Position numbers and translations under genes: made by a program. The notes under the pieces were generated by a model. The model was given only the letters and a program-made list of their open reading frames with translations. It was not told the DNA's origin and made no database searches. From NCBI RefSeq assembly GCF_000820305.1, contig NZ_CDBH01000069.1, forward strand, positions 62,001 through 126,000: 64,000 nt of DNA, in the 5' to 3' direction. This DNA is from Aeromonas dhakensis. Lineage in GTDB: Bacteria; Pseudomonadota; Gammaproteobacteria; Enterobacterales; Aeromonadaceae. Below are positions 20,457 to 28,605 of this stretch, piece by piece; the first letter of the stretch is position 1; each line of letters starts with the position of its first letter.

Positions 20457-20472
20457 AGGAAATCGTTTGCGC
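20457..20472. promoter_or_regulatory. Candidate PurR operator between purM and upp
   Basis: AGGAAATCGTTTGCGC agrees with most conserved positions of the PurR consensus (centred CG, AA on the left, TT and GC on the right), with two mismatches. It lies in the divergent purM-upp region, where E. coli carries its purMN operator. This is a pattern reading only. Confidence 0.45.
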
Positions 20473-20490
20473 GTTTTTGCGCGGAAATGC

Positions 20491-20519
20491 TCTACAAGCG
20501 GCGGCTTTTGTTGTATGAT
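20491..20519 (+). promoter_or_regulatory. Sigma-70 promoter of upp
   Basis: TCTACA (20491-20496) and TATGAT (20514-20519) are 17 bp apart. The start of upp follows 38 nt downstream. Confidence 0.55.
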
Positions 20520-20556
20520 TCCGCGATTTTTTTTGCGGCAGTTAGAGGAGATAATA

Positions 20557-21183
20557 ATGAAAGTCGTTGAAGTCAAACACCCCCTGGTCAAGCACAAGAT
20601 CGGTCTGATGCGTGAAGGCGATATCAGCACCAAGCGTTTCCGTGAACTGGCCAAGGAAGTGGGCAGTTTGTTGACCTACGAAGCGACCTCTGACTTCGAA
20701 ACCGAGAAGGTTACCATCGATGGCTGGAACGGGCCAGTGGAAGTTGACCAGATCAAGGGCAAGAAGGTCACCGTGGTGCCCATCCTGCGTGCCGGTCTTG
20801 GCATGATGGATGGCGTGCTGGAGCACATGCCGAGCGCACGCGTCAGCGTGGTCGGTATCTACCGCGACGAAGAGACCCTGCAGCCGGTTCCCTACTTCGA
20901 GAAGATTGTCAGCAACATCGAAGAACGTCTGGCGCTGGTCATCGACCCCATGCTGGCCACCGGCGGCTCCATGATCGCCACCATCGACCTGCTCAAGAAG
21001 AAGGGCTGCCAGTCCATCAAGGTGCTGGTGCTGGTTGCCGCGCCGGAAGGCATCAAGGCGCTGGAAGCCGCTCACCCGGACGTGGAGCTGTTCTGCGCCT
21101 CCATCGACCAGGGCCTGAACGAGAAGGGCTACATTGTCCCGGGTCTGGGCGACGCCGGCGACAAGATCTTCGGCACCAAGTAA
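20557..21183 (+). CDS. upp: Uracil phosphoribosyltransferase
   Basis: The 208-residue enzyme joins uracil and PRPP to UMP in pyrimidine salvage. ATG 20557 is chosen because GAGGAG lies 6 nt before it and the sequence then matches the family start [19 protein letters not shown]. The PRPP-binding loop is [12 protein letters not shown], and the C-terminus [18 protein letters not shown] is the uracil-binding signature. No uraA permease gene follows; a terminator and a DUF2066 gene come next. Confidence 0.96.
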
Positions 21184-21222
21184 GCCTCGATCGCCTCATC
21201 GCGTGCCTGCAGGCGCGCAAAC

Positions 21223-21245
21223 GGAGCCGGCACCTCGCCGGCTCC
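21223..21245 (+). terminator. Terminator after upp
   Basis: GGAGCCGGC and its complement (9-bp arms) with a 5-nt loop are followed by ACTGTTTCTCC. Confidence 0.65.
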
Positions 21246-21327
21246 ACTGTTTCTCCCGCCCCCGGCTTGCTGCCATGCGCGCCTTGCCGCTACCATAAGC
21301 ACCATCTCCCATTTCGAGACTTTTCTC

Positions 21328-22347
21328 ATGCTCAAACGTGTTGTGACCGCCCTCTGCTGCGGCTTGTCATTCATGGTGTCAGCCGCTCAGGTGACCGATC
21401 TCTATCAGGGCAAGGCCCCCACCAGCGGCGACATGGCGGCAGCCCAGTCCCAGGCCCTGGGCGAGGTGCTCGTCAAGGTGACCGGCAAGCGCGACATCCT
21501 GACCCAGCCGGCGGTGGTCAAGGCGCTGGCGGCACCCGGCACGTTCGTACAGCACTACGGTTATCAGGACGTGGGGCCGGTGAAGTTTCTCAAGGCCGAT
21601 TTCGACGTGACCAAGGTCAATGCCCTGGTGGCCGAGAGCAAGTTCGCCCTGCTGGGCCCAGCCCGGCCGCAGGTCGCCATCTGGCTGGTGATCAATGAAG
21701 GGGAGCGGCGCATTCTGCCGGATCAGTCCAGCGATGGCTGGGCCGCCGCCCTGCGTACCCAGGCCCAGGCGATGGGGCTGCCGGTCAGCATTCCGCTGAT
21801 GGACTTGGACGACAACATGGCGGTCAACGCCACCGATGTCTGGGGCCGCTTCGCCGACCCCATCCTCAAGGCGAGCCAGCGTTACGGTGCCGAGATGGTG
21901 GTACTGGGCAAGCTCACCCCGGAGGGGGACAAGTGGAGCATCGACTGGGGTCTCTACGGGCCCAAGGCCGGTGGTGAGCTGAGCGAACTGACTAGGGGCG
22001 AGGGCGCCGGCACCCAGGCCGAGGTGGCGCAGACGTTCGCCGATGCCCTGGCGGGCTGGCTGGTGCAGAACTACGGGGCGCGCATCTCGGGAGTGGCCTC
22101 CAGCCAGACACTGGTGGTGGAGGGGTTGTCCGGTATCGACGGCATGATCACGGTGCAGAAAATGCTGCAGGGGATGGCCAGCGTCACCAAGGTGGAGATT
22201 GGCAAACTGGAGGGGGACAAGGTGACCTTCAACCTTAGCCTGCAGGGGGACAAGGCCGAGCTCATCCGTGGGTTGCAGCTGGAGAGCCGGTTGCGCCAGC
22301 TGGCGGATACCCCAGAGGGGCTGAGCTACCAGTGGTCGCAGCCCTGA
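21328..22347 (+). CDS. DUF2066 exported protein
   Basis: The 339-residue protein has a Sec signal peptide (hydrophobic residues 5-18, probable cleavage after SAA). The following region, LYQGKAPTSGDMAAAQSQALGEVLVKVTGKRD, is typical of DUF2066 proteins found upstream of hda in Vibrio and relatives. No enzyme motif is recognisable. Position between upp and hda matches other gammaproteobacteria. The role is unknown; the envelope is the likely location. Confidence 0.8.
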   Translation: MLKRVVTALCCGLSFMVSAAQVTDLYQGKAPTSGDMAAAQSQALGEVLVKVTGKRDILTQPAVVKALAAPGTFVQHYGYQDVGPVKFLKADFDVTKVNALVAESKFALLGPARPQVAIWLVINEGERRILPDQSSDGWAAALRTQAQAMGLPVSIPLMDLDDNMAVNATDVWGRFADPILKASQRYGAEMVVLGKLTPEGDKWSIDWGLYGPKAGGELSELTRGEGAGTQAEVAQTFADALAGWLVQNYGARISGVASSQTLVVEGLSGIDGMITVQKMLQGMASVTKVEIGKLEGDKVTFNLSLQGDKAELIRGLQLESRLRQLADTPEGLSYQWSQP

Positions 22348-22478
22348 TCCTGGCCGAGGATCCTGACCATTCGGCCGTGAGGCATGGGCGCTCTTCTGCC
22401 AGGGCTTGAGCGCGCCGGCCAAGGAGTAGCCGTTCCCGTTAGCAATGGTCGCAGCCTGGATCCTTTATGAGGATCCAC

Positions 22479-22502
22479 ACCGCCCGGCATCGTCCGGGCG
22501 GT
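22479..22502 (+). terminator. Terminator after the DUF2066 gene
   Basis: ACCGCCCGG and its complement (9-bp arms) with a 6-nt loop are followed by TCTCTATC. Confidence 0.65.
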
Positions 22503-22562
22503 TCTCTATCCGCCTTCGCGATGATACACTTGCCCGCAAATGTCACAGTCAAAGCCCAACGA

Positions 22563-23264
22563 GTGAAGCAACCGGCCCAACTGTCTTTAGCCGTACAACT
22601 ACCGGATGATGAAACCTTCGTCAGTTTTTATCCCGGCAACAATGCTCATCTGATCACCGCCCTCAAGAATGCGGCCATTGGTCAGGGTTCGCCTTTCCTC
22701 TATTTCTGGGGGGCCAAGGGATCGGGCCGCTCCCATCTGCTGCACGCCACCTGCGCCGAGGTCAATGCTCGCGACGCTGCAGCCGCTTATCTCTCCCTCG
22801 ATCAGTTTGAACAGCTCGACCCCAGTATGCTCGATGCCCTCGAAAGCCTGCCGCTGGTCTGCCTCGACAGCCTGGAGGCGATCGCCGGCAATGCCCTGTG
22901 GGAGCGGGCCCTGTTCGACTTCTACAACCGTTGGAAGGAGAAGGGCGAGGGGACCCTGGTGGTGACCGGTTGCAGTGCGCCGCGCAAGCTGGGGCTGCAG
23001 CTGCCGGATCTCGCCTCTCGCCTCGATTGGGGAGTGAGCTTCCACCTCGACGAGCTGGACGATGAGGGCAAGCTCAGTGCCCTGCAGCTGCGTGCCGAGC
23101 TGCGGGGCTTCAAACTGCCCATCGACGTGGGCCGCTTCCTGCTCAACCGTCTCTCGCGCGACATGCGCACCCTGCTCACCACCCTCAATCAGCTCGACAA
23201 CGCCTCTTTTCGTGCCAAGCGCAAGCTGACCATCCCCTTTGTCAAAGAGATACTCGAACTTTAA
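22563..23264 (+). CDS. hda: DnaA regulatory inactivator Hda
   Basis: The 233-residue AAA+ protein works with the loaded sliding clamp to make DnaA hydrolyse its ATP after initiation. The N-terminal clamp-binding motif QLSLAVQLPD is present, followed by a Walker A-like GAKGSGRSHLLHA, the Arg finger region LASRLDWG, and the end KLTIPFVKEILEL. I chose GTG 22563 because E. coli Hda starts just before the same clamp motif, and because the upstream ATG 22521 lies within a -10-like sequence. Confidence 0.88.
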   Translation: MKQPAQLSLAVQLPDDETFVSFYPGNNAHLITALKNAAIGQGSPFLYFWGAKGSGRSHLLHATCAEVNARDAAAAYLSLDQFEQLDPSMLDALESLPLVCLDSLEAIAGNALWERALFDFYNRWKEKGEGTLVVTGCSAPRKLGLQLPDLASRLDWGVSFHLDELDDEGKLSALQLRAELRGFKLPIDVGRFLLNRLSRDMRTLLTTLNQLDNASFRAKRKLTIPFVKEILEL

Positions 23265-23320
23265 TCCTGTTGATGGGGGCGGTTGGGCGTCTGACAGGCG
23301 TTTGAATGGCAGATAAAAAG

Positions 23321-23345
23321 AAACCCCGGCCAGTGGCCGGGGTTT
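23321..23345. terminator. Bidirectional terminator between hda and aceA
   Basis: AAACCCCGGCC and its complement (11-bp arms) with a 3-nt loop have A-rich and T-rich flanks. Confidence 0.85.
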
Positions 23346-23381
23346 TGCTATCTCAAGGACTCTCTCAAAGAGTTCTGGCTA

Positions 23382-24695
23382 TCAGTGGAACTGATCTTCT
23401 TCGGTGGAACCCGTTAAAGCGGTCACCGAGGATTGGCCGCCCTGGATGACGGTGGTCACTTTGTCGAAGTAACCGGTGCCCACCTCCTGCTGGTGTGCCA
23501 CGAAGGTGTAGCCACGCTCGGCGGCGGCAAACTCGGGCTGCTGCACCATCTCGACGTAGTGCTTCATCCCTTCGCCACGGGCGTACTGGTAGGCCAGCTC
23601 GTACATGTGGAACCACATGTTGTGGATCCCTGCCAGGGTGATGAACTGGTACTTGTAACCCATGTCGGACAGCTCCTGCTGGAAGCGGGCGATGGTGGCA
23701 TCGTCCAGGTTCTTCTTCCAGTTGAAGCTCGGGGAGCAGTTGTAGGCCAGGATGCGATCCGGGAACTGGGCCTTGATCGCTTCGGCAAACTTGCGCGCCT
23801 CGTCCAGATCCGGCTTGGCGGTTTCGCACCACACCATATCGGCGTAGGGGGCGTAGGCCAGACCGCGGGCGATGGCCTGATCGATGCCTGCACGCACCTT
23901 GTAGAAACCTTCGGCGGTGCGCTCACCGGTCAGGAAGTCCGCATCGTAAGGATCCGCATCCGTGGTCAGCAGGTCTGCCGCGTTGGCGTCGGTACGGGCG
24001 ATCACCAGGGTGCTGGTGCCGCACACGTCGGCCGCCAGACGAGCCGCGACGAGCTTCTGCACCGCTTCCTGGGTCGGAACCAGCACCTTGCCGCCCATAT
24101 GGCCGCACTTCTTGACAGAAGCGAGCTGATCTTCAAAGTGCACGCCGGCGGCGCCCGCTTCAATCATCCCCTTCATCAGCTCGAAGGCGTTCAGCACGCC
24201 GCCGAAGCCGGCTTCCGCATCCGCGACGATGGGCAGGAAGTAGTCTATAAAACCCTCATCCTGCGGCCCGACCTTGTTGGCCCACTGGATCTGGTCGGCA
24301 CGGGCGAAGGAGTTGTTGATGCGCTCCACCACCGACGGCACCGAGTTGGCCGGATAGAGGGACTGATCCGGATACATGGTGGAGGAGAGGTTGTTGTCTG
24401 CCGCTACCTGCCAGCCGGAGAGGTAAATCGCCTCGATCCCCGCCTTGGCCTGTTGCACCGCCTGGCCGCCGGTCAGGGCGCCGAGACAGTTGACGTAGCC
24501 CTTCTTGGCGCCGCCGTGGATCAGCTCCCACAGCTTGTCGGCGCCACGTTGGGCCAGGGTGTGCTGCGGCTGCAGGCTGCCGCGCAGGTTGACCACGTCC
24601 TCGGCGCTGTAGCCGCGCTTGATCCCTTTCCAGCGGGGGTTCTGTGCCCAGTCTTTCTCGATAGCCTGGATCTGTTGCTCACGGGTCAGTGCCAT
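23382..24695 (-). CDS. aceA: Isocitrate lyase
   Basis: The 437-residue enzyme splits isocitrate to glyoxylate and succinate. The active-site loop [14 protein letters not shown] is intact, with the catalytic Cys, and [14 protein letters not shown] and [26 protein letters not shown] follow. ATG 24695 is chosen because GAGGGAA is 7 nt upstream; the frame opens 9 codons earlier. The gene lies 73 nt after aceB on the same strand, so the pair forms the glyoxylate shunt operon. No aceK follows. Confidence 0.96.
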   Translation of the reverse strand: MALTREQQIQAIEKDWAQNPRWKGIKRGYSAEDVVNLRGSLQPQHTLAQRGADKLWELIHGGAKKGYVNCLGALTGGQAVQQAKAGIEAIYLSGWQVAADNNLSSTMYPDQSLYPANSVPSVVERINNSFARADQIQWANKVGPQDEGFIDYFLPIVADAEAGFGGVLNAFELMKGMIEAGAAGVHFEDQLASVKKCGHMGGKVLVPTQEAVQKLVAARLAADVCGTSTLVIARTDANAADLLTTDADPYDADFLTGERTAEGFYKVRAGIDQAIARGLAYAPYADMVWCETAKPDLDEARKFAEAIKAQFPDRILAYNCSPSFNWKKNLDDATIARFQQELSDMGYKYQFITLAGIHNMWFHMYELAYQYARGEGMKHYVEMVQQPEFAAAERGYTFVAHQQEVGTGYFDKVTTVIQGGQSSVTALTGSTEEDQFH

Positions 24696-24768
24696 ATCAG
24701 TTCCCTCTTTCATTGATTTCACGTTTCCATTGACTTGTTATTGGCGAGCCCCTTGCGGAGCCCGTGAT

Positions 24769-26376
24769 TCAGAGCCGCTCGTAACCGGGCAGCGTCAGAA
24801 AATCGATCAGGGTATCGGCGCAGGTGATCTCTTCCATCAGGGCGCTCGCCTCGGCGAAACGACCCGACTGCCAGCGGGCTTCGCCCACCTCGCGTTTGAC
24901 CACCTCCTGCTCCTCGGCCAGCATCTGGCGGAACAGATCTTTAGTCACCACCTGGCCGTTGGAGAGGCTCTTGCCGTGGCGGATCCACTGCCAGATGGAG
25001 GTGCGGGAGATCTCGGCGGTAGCCGCATCTTCCATCAGACCGTAGATGGGCACGCAGCCGTTGCCATTGATCCAGGCCTCCAGATACTGCAGGGCGACCC
25101 GGATGTTGGTGCGCATGCCCGCCTCGGTGCGCTCGCCCTCGCAGGGTGCCAGCAGGTCGGCGGCTGTGATGGGGGCATCCTGCTCGCGCAGCACGCCGAT
25201 CTGGTTCTTGGCGCCGGCCGGGATGGTGGCGTTGAACACGGCCATGGCGGTGTCGGCCAGGCCCGGGTGGGCCACCCAGGTACCATCGTGGCCGTTGTCG
25301 GCTTCACGCTGTTTGTCGGCATGTACCTTGGCGAAGACCTGCTCGTTGACGGCGGCATCCTTGGCCGGAATGAAGGCGGCCATGCCCCCCATCGCCAGCG
25401 CGCCGCGCTTGTGACAGGTCTTGATCAGCAGCCGCGAGTAGGCGGAGAGGAACGGTTTGTCCATGGTCACCACCTGGCGGTCCGGCAGGACGCGATCCGG
25501 GTGATTCTTGAGCGTCTTGATGTAGCTGAAGATGTAGTCCCAACGACCGCAGTTGAGGGCCACGATGTGATCCTTCATCTGATAGAGCAGCTCGTCCATC
25601 TCGAACACCGCTGGCAGGGTTTCGATCAGCACGGTGGCCTTGATGGTGCCGCGGGGCAGGCCGAACTTGTCTTCGGTCCAGGCGAACACCTCGCTCCACC
25701 AGCGCCCTTCCAGGTGGCTCTGCAACTTGGGCACGTAGAAGTAGGGGCCGGATCCCTTGGCCAGCAGCGCCTTGTGGTTGTGCAGGAAATAGAGGGCGAA
25801 GTCGAACAGGCCGCCGGGAATGGGGGCACCATCAAAGGTGACGTGTTTTTCCGGCAGGTGCAGACCGCGCACCCGGCAGATGAGCACGGCCGGATCGGCA
25901 TTGAGGGTATAGGATTTCCCCTCCGGGCTCTGGTAGGCAATGGTGCCATTGACCGCATCGCGCAGGTTGATTTGACCCTCGATCACCTTGTTCCAGGCGG
26001 GGGCCAGCGAATCTTCGAAGTCCGCCATGAACACCTTGACGTTGGCGTTGAGGGCGTTGATCACCATCTTGCGCTCGACCGGGCCGGTGATCTCCACACG
26101 GCGATCCTGCAGGTCGGCAGGAATGCCGCGTACTGTCCAGTCGCTGGCGCGGATGTGGGCAGTCTCAGGCAGGAAGTCCGGCAGCTCGCCGCCATCGATA
26201 CGGGCCTGGCGTGCCACACGTTGTTTCAACAATTCGTCCCGTTGGGGAGCAAAGCGTTCCACCAGTTCGGATACCAGGGCCACCGCGTCCGGCGTCAGAA
26301 TTTGCGCGTAATCGGGATGCATTTCGCCCTGGATGCGCAGACGGGCGCTACAGTGGGTCTGGGCCGGTGCCGACAT
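24769..26376 (-). CDS. aceB: Malate synthase A
   Basis: The 535-residue enzyme joins glyoxylate and acetyl-CoA to malate. It has VFMADFEDSLAPAWNK, the substrate loop LRGLHLPEKH-like region (written VRGLHLPEKH here), NCGRWDYIFSYIK, and GDGC-like turns near WINGNGCVPIYGLMEDAATAEISR. AAGGAG lies 8 nt before ATG 26376; the GTG three codons earlier sits directly on that Shine-Dalgarno and is rejected. It is the first gene of aceBA and is preceded by a long AT-rich, gene-free region. Confidence 0.95.
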   Translation of the reverse strand: MSAPAQTHCSARLRIQGEMHPDYAQILTPDAVALVSELVERFAPQRDELLKQRVARQARIDGGELPDFLPETAHIRASDWTVRGIPADLQDRRVEITGPVERKMVINALNANVKVFMADFEDSLAPAWNKVIEGQINLRDAVNGTIAYQSPEGKSYTLNADPAVLICRVRGLHLPEKHVTFDGAPIPGGLFDFALYFLHNHKALLAKGSGPYFYVPKLQSHLEGRWWSEVFAWTEDKFGLPRGTIKATVLIETLPAVFEMDELLYQMKDHIVALNCGRWDYIFSYIKTLKNHPDRVLPDRQVVTMDKPFLSAYSRLLIKTCHKRGALAMGGMAAFIPAKDAAVNEQVFAKVHADKQREADNGHDGTWVAHPGLADTAMAVFNATIPAGAKNQIGVLREQDAPITAADLLAPCEGERTEAGMRTNIRVALQYLEAWINGNGCVPIYGLMEDAATAEISRTSIWQWIRHGKSLSNGQVVTKDLFRQMLAEEQEVVKREVGEARWQSGRFAEASALMEEITCADTLIDFLTLPGYERL

Positions 26377-27092
26377 AGTGTTCACTCCTTTGAGAATTAC
26401 ATTTTGAACTAATTAACTACGACTAAAGTCGATCCCTGTTTTTTCAATCTTCCCGTAACAACGGGATAACACGATTCATAAGGTGCGAAATATTGCTCTA
26501 TTCGTCAACAGCTTTTTTAAAACACTCGTTTTGGTCATGACATTAACTTTATGTTTTAAAAGGATTTGTTTGATTAGCGCAAAAACTCTATGCAGATGGT
26601 TATGCTCTTGTTTTCCATCCCTTCGCGGCGGCCCCATATCGGGGGGGGAACAGTTGATGGGATGTAACTTATTACGTAATAAAATTACAAATGCAAAAAC
26701 AAATCCCGACCTCACTCCAAGCTTTTAAAAAACGTGTGTATGAAATGCGTTTGAGCAACCCAGCAATCGCTTGGTGCCTTCTGGCATTGGCTGGAGAACG
26801 GTTGTTTAAAACTTAAGTCGCTCAATGGGACCAAATGGGATCCGGTGGCAGTAGAGTGAGAAAGTGATGGGCAATAACGTAGGTTTGTATCACCTCAGGG
26901 GATGGCGTGTGCAGGTGAGGGGAGGAACGCTGGTAGCAGATATGACTGCCGATATTTCGTTACGCAGGATATTATTGTTATTTGTATCAGCGGGCCATCC
27001 TGGCCCTCAAAGGAGGTATCAAGGGGAGATGATCCCGAGTGTCGCACCCTGATCTCCCGTGACAGGAAAGGGTTGACGCCAGGGCTGACGGT
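26377..27092. other. 716-bp gene-free region upstream of aceBA
   Basis: No convincing gene is seen on either strand. Positions 26390-26760 are clearly richer in A and T than the rest of the window. The stretch holds a run of G (26640-26648) and the perfect 14-bp palindrome TTATTACGTAATAA (26669-26682), flanked by TGTAA and TTACA. It probably carries the aceBA control region; no named operator was recognised. Near the right end, GGGAGAT and ATCTCCC (27024-27058) can pair, possibly ending the small gene at 27093. Confidence 0.5.
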
Positions 27093-27239
27093 TCAGTAGT
27101 CATCGTCCGGCGCCGCCAGATCGACGATGTCGAGCCGTACGACGGGGCCATGCTCGGCCACATACTGGTTGGCACCGGTTTCGGTGGCCGGCTGGGGCAG
27201 GGGAGCGTGTTCGGGTTGTGTTTCAACTGCTTGCGTCAT
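27093..27239 (-). CDS. Small acidic protein of 48 residues, unknown
   Basis: The ORF starts at ATG 27239 with GAGG about 11 nt upstream and stops at TGA 27093. The peptide starts MTQAVETQPEHAPLPQP and ends LAAPDDDY; it has no cysteine or membrane helix and is rich in Pro, Glu and Asp. A good promoter (27332-27360) lies about 95 nt upstream on the same strand, after the tRNA-Pro terminator. I do not recognise the family. The promoter, Shine-Dalgarno and normal codon use favour a real gene. Confidence 0.5.
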   Translation of the reverse strand: MTQAVETQPEHAPLPQPATETGANQYVAEHGPVVRLDIVDLAAPDDDY

Positions 27240-27331
27240 GGGTGCTTGCCTCACTGGATTGCAAGCCGGTTGGTGACTCCATCACCCGGGTTTCCACCTC
27301 CCTGTACGAAATGCCGGCGGAAAAGTCGCGT

Positions 27332-27360
27332 ATCCTAGCGATACTCTCGAAAGGTTTCAA
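27332..27360 (-). promoter_or_regulatory. Sigma-70 promoter ahead of the 48-residue gene
   Basis: On the minus strand TTGAAA (27355-27360) and TAGGAT (27332-27337) are 17 bp apart. The predicted leader is about 85 nt. Confidence 0.55.
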
Positions 27361-27471
27361 GCGGTTCTGAATAAAATCCGTACCGCAACTGACTGGTGAC
27401 TCTTTGAAGGAGAGGGCGTGACACGAGAGGCTAACGGCGAGCGGTGGGTGAAGATCGGGATGACGGGCAAA

Positions 27472-27503
27472 AAAATAGCCCAGTCGTTGGACTGGGCTAT
27501 TTT
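27472..27503 (-). terminator. Terminator after tRNA-Pro
   Basis: Perfect 14-bp arms with loop GTTG. On the minus strand the stem is followed by a T run. It begins 11 nt after the tRNA 3' end. Confidence 0.88.
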
Positions 27504-27513
27504 CGGGGAATGA

Positions 27514-27590
27514 TGGTCGGCGTGAGAGGATTTGAACCTCCGACCCCTGACACCCCATGACAGTGCGCTACCTGGCTGCGCTACACGCCG
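27514..27590 (-). tRNA. tRNA-Pro (anticodon GGG)
   Basis: Read on the minus strand, the acceptor arms CGGCGTG and CACGCCG pair fully and the 3' CCA is encoded (27514-27516). The D-arm contains TAGCGCAGCCAGGTAGCGC, the anticodon loop is ATGGGGT with anticodon GGG, and the T-arm has GGTTCAAATCC. The sequence is nearly the same as E. coli proline tRNA GGG (proL). The gene is 77 nt and stands alone. Confidence 0.97.
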
Positions 27591-27705
27591 ACAAGGTCAG
27601 TCTGTGCTGACGGGGAGGAAGTCTAATGTTCCGCACCTTTGGACGCAACTCCTTTTTTATCATAGAGATGCTGACTGCTTCTTTATTGCTCAGCACAGAT
27701 GGAAC

Positions 27706-28399
<694 letters not shown>

Positions 28400-28408
28400 G
28401 GCGCATCG

Positions 28409-28440
28409 GCGCAAGCGGCGCGCTCCCGCGGCGCTTGCGC
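28409..28440 (+). terminator. Terminator after tadA
   Basis: GCGCAAGCG (28409-28417) pairs with CGCTTGCGC (28432-28440), with a further inner GC stem, followed by TACATTTTTA. Confidence 0.6.
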
Positions 28441-28539
28441 TACATTTTTAACTTTATAAAACAGTTGCTTGCCATCTTCTTCATGGCATCTTTGATGCCG
28501 CTTTCTTGCCTGCAAATAAGCCCGGTTCACGGGACCTTC

Positions 28540-28573
28540 ATGTAACAAAACTGTCATGCAACCGCCATATAAT
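28540..28573 (+). promoter_or_regulatory. Pho box and -10 of the pst operon
   Basis: ATGTAAC (28540-28546), the spacer AAAA and CTGTCAT (28551-28557) form a PhoB repeat whose second half is perfect. Ten nt later comes a consensus -10, TATAAT (28568-28573). A third degenerate half-site, CCGCCAT, follows at 28562-28568. Confidence 0.8.
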
Positions 28574-28605
28574 GCCGCCAAGCCTAGCTCACATTGAGGT
28601 TTTGC

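Noticed and set aside
24619-26412. 597-codon plus-strand frame
   Set aside because: Antisense to aceB; shadow of codon bias.
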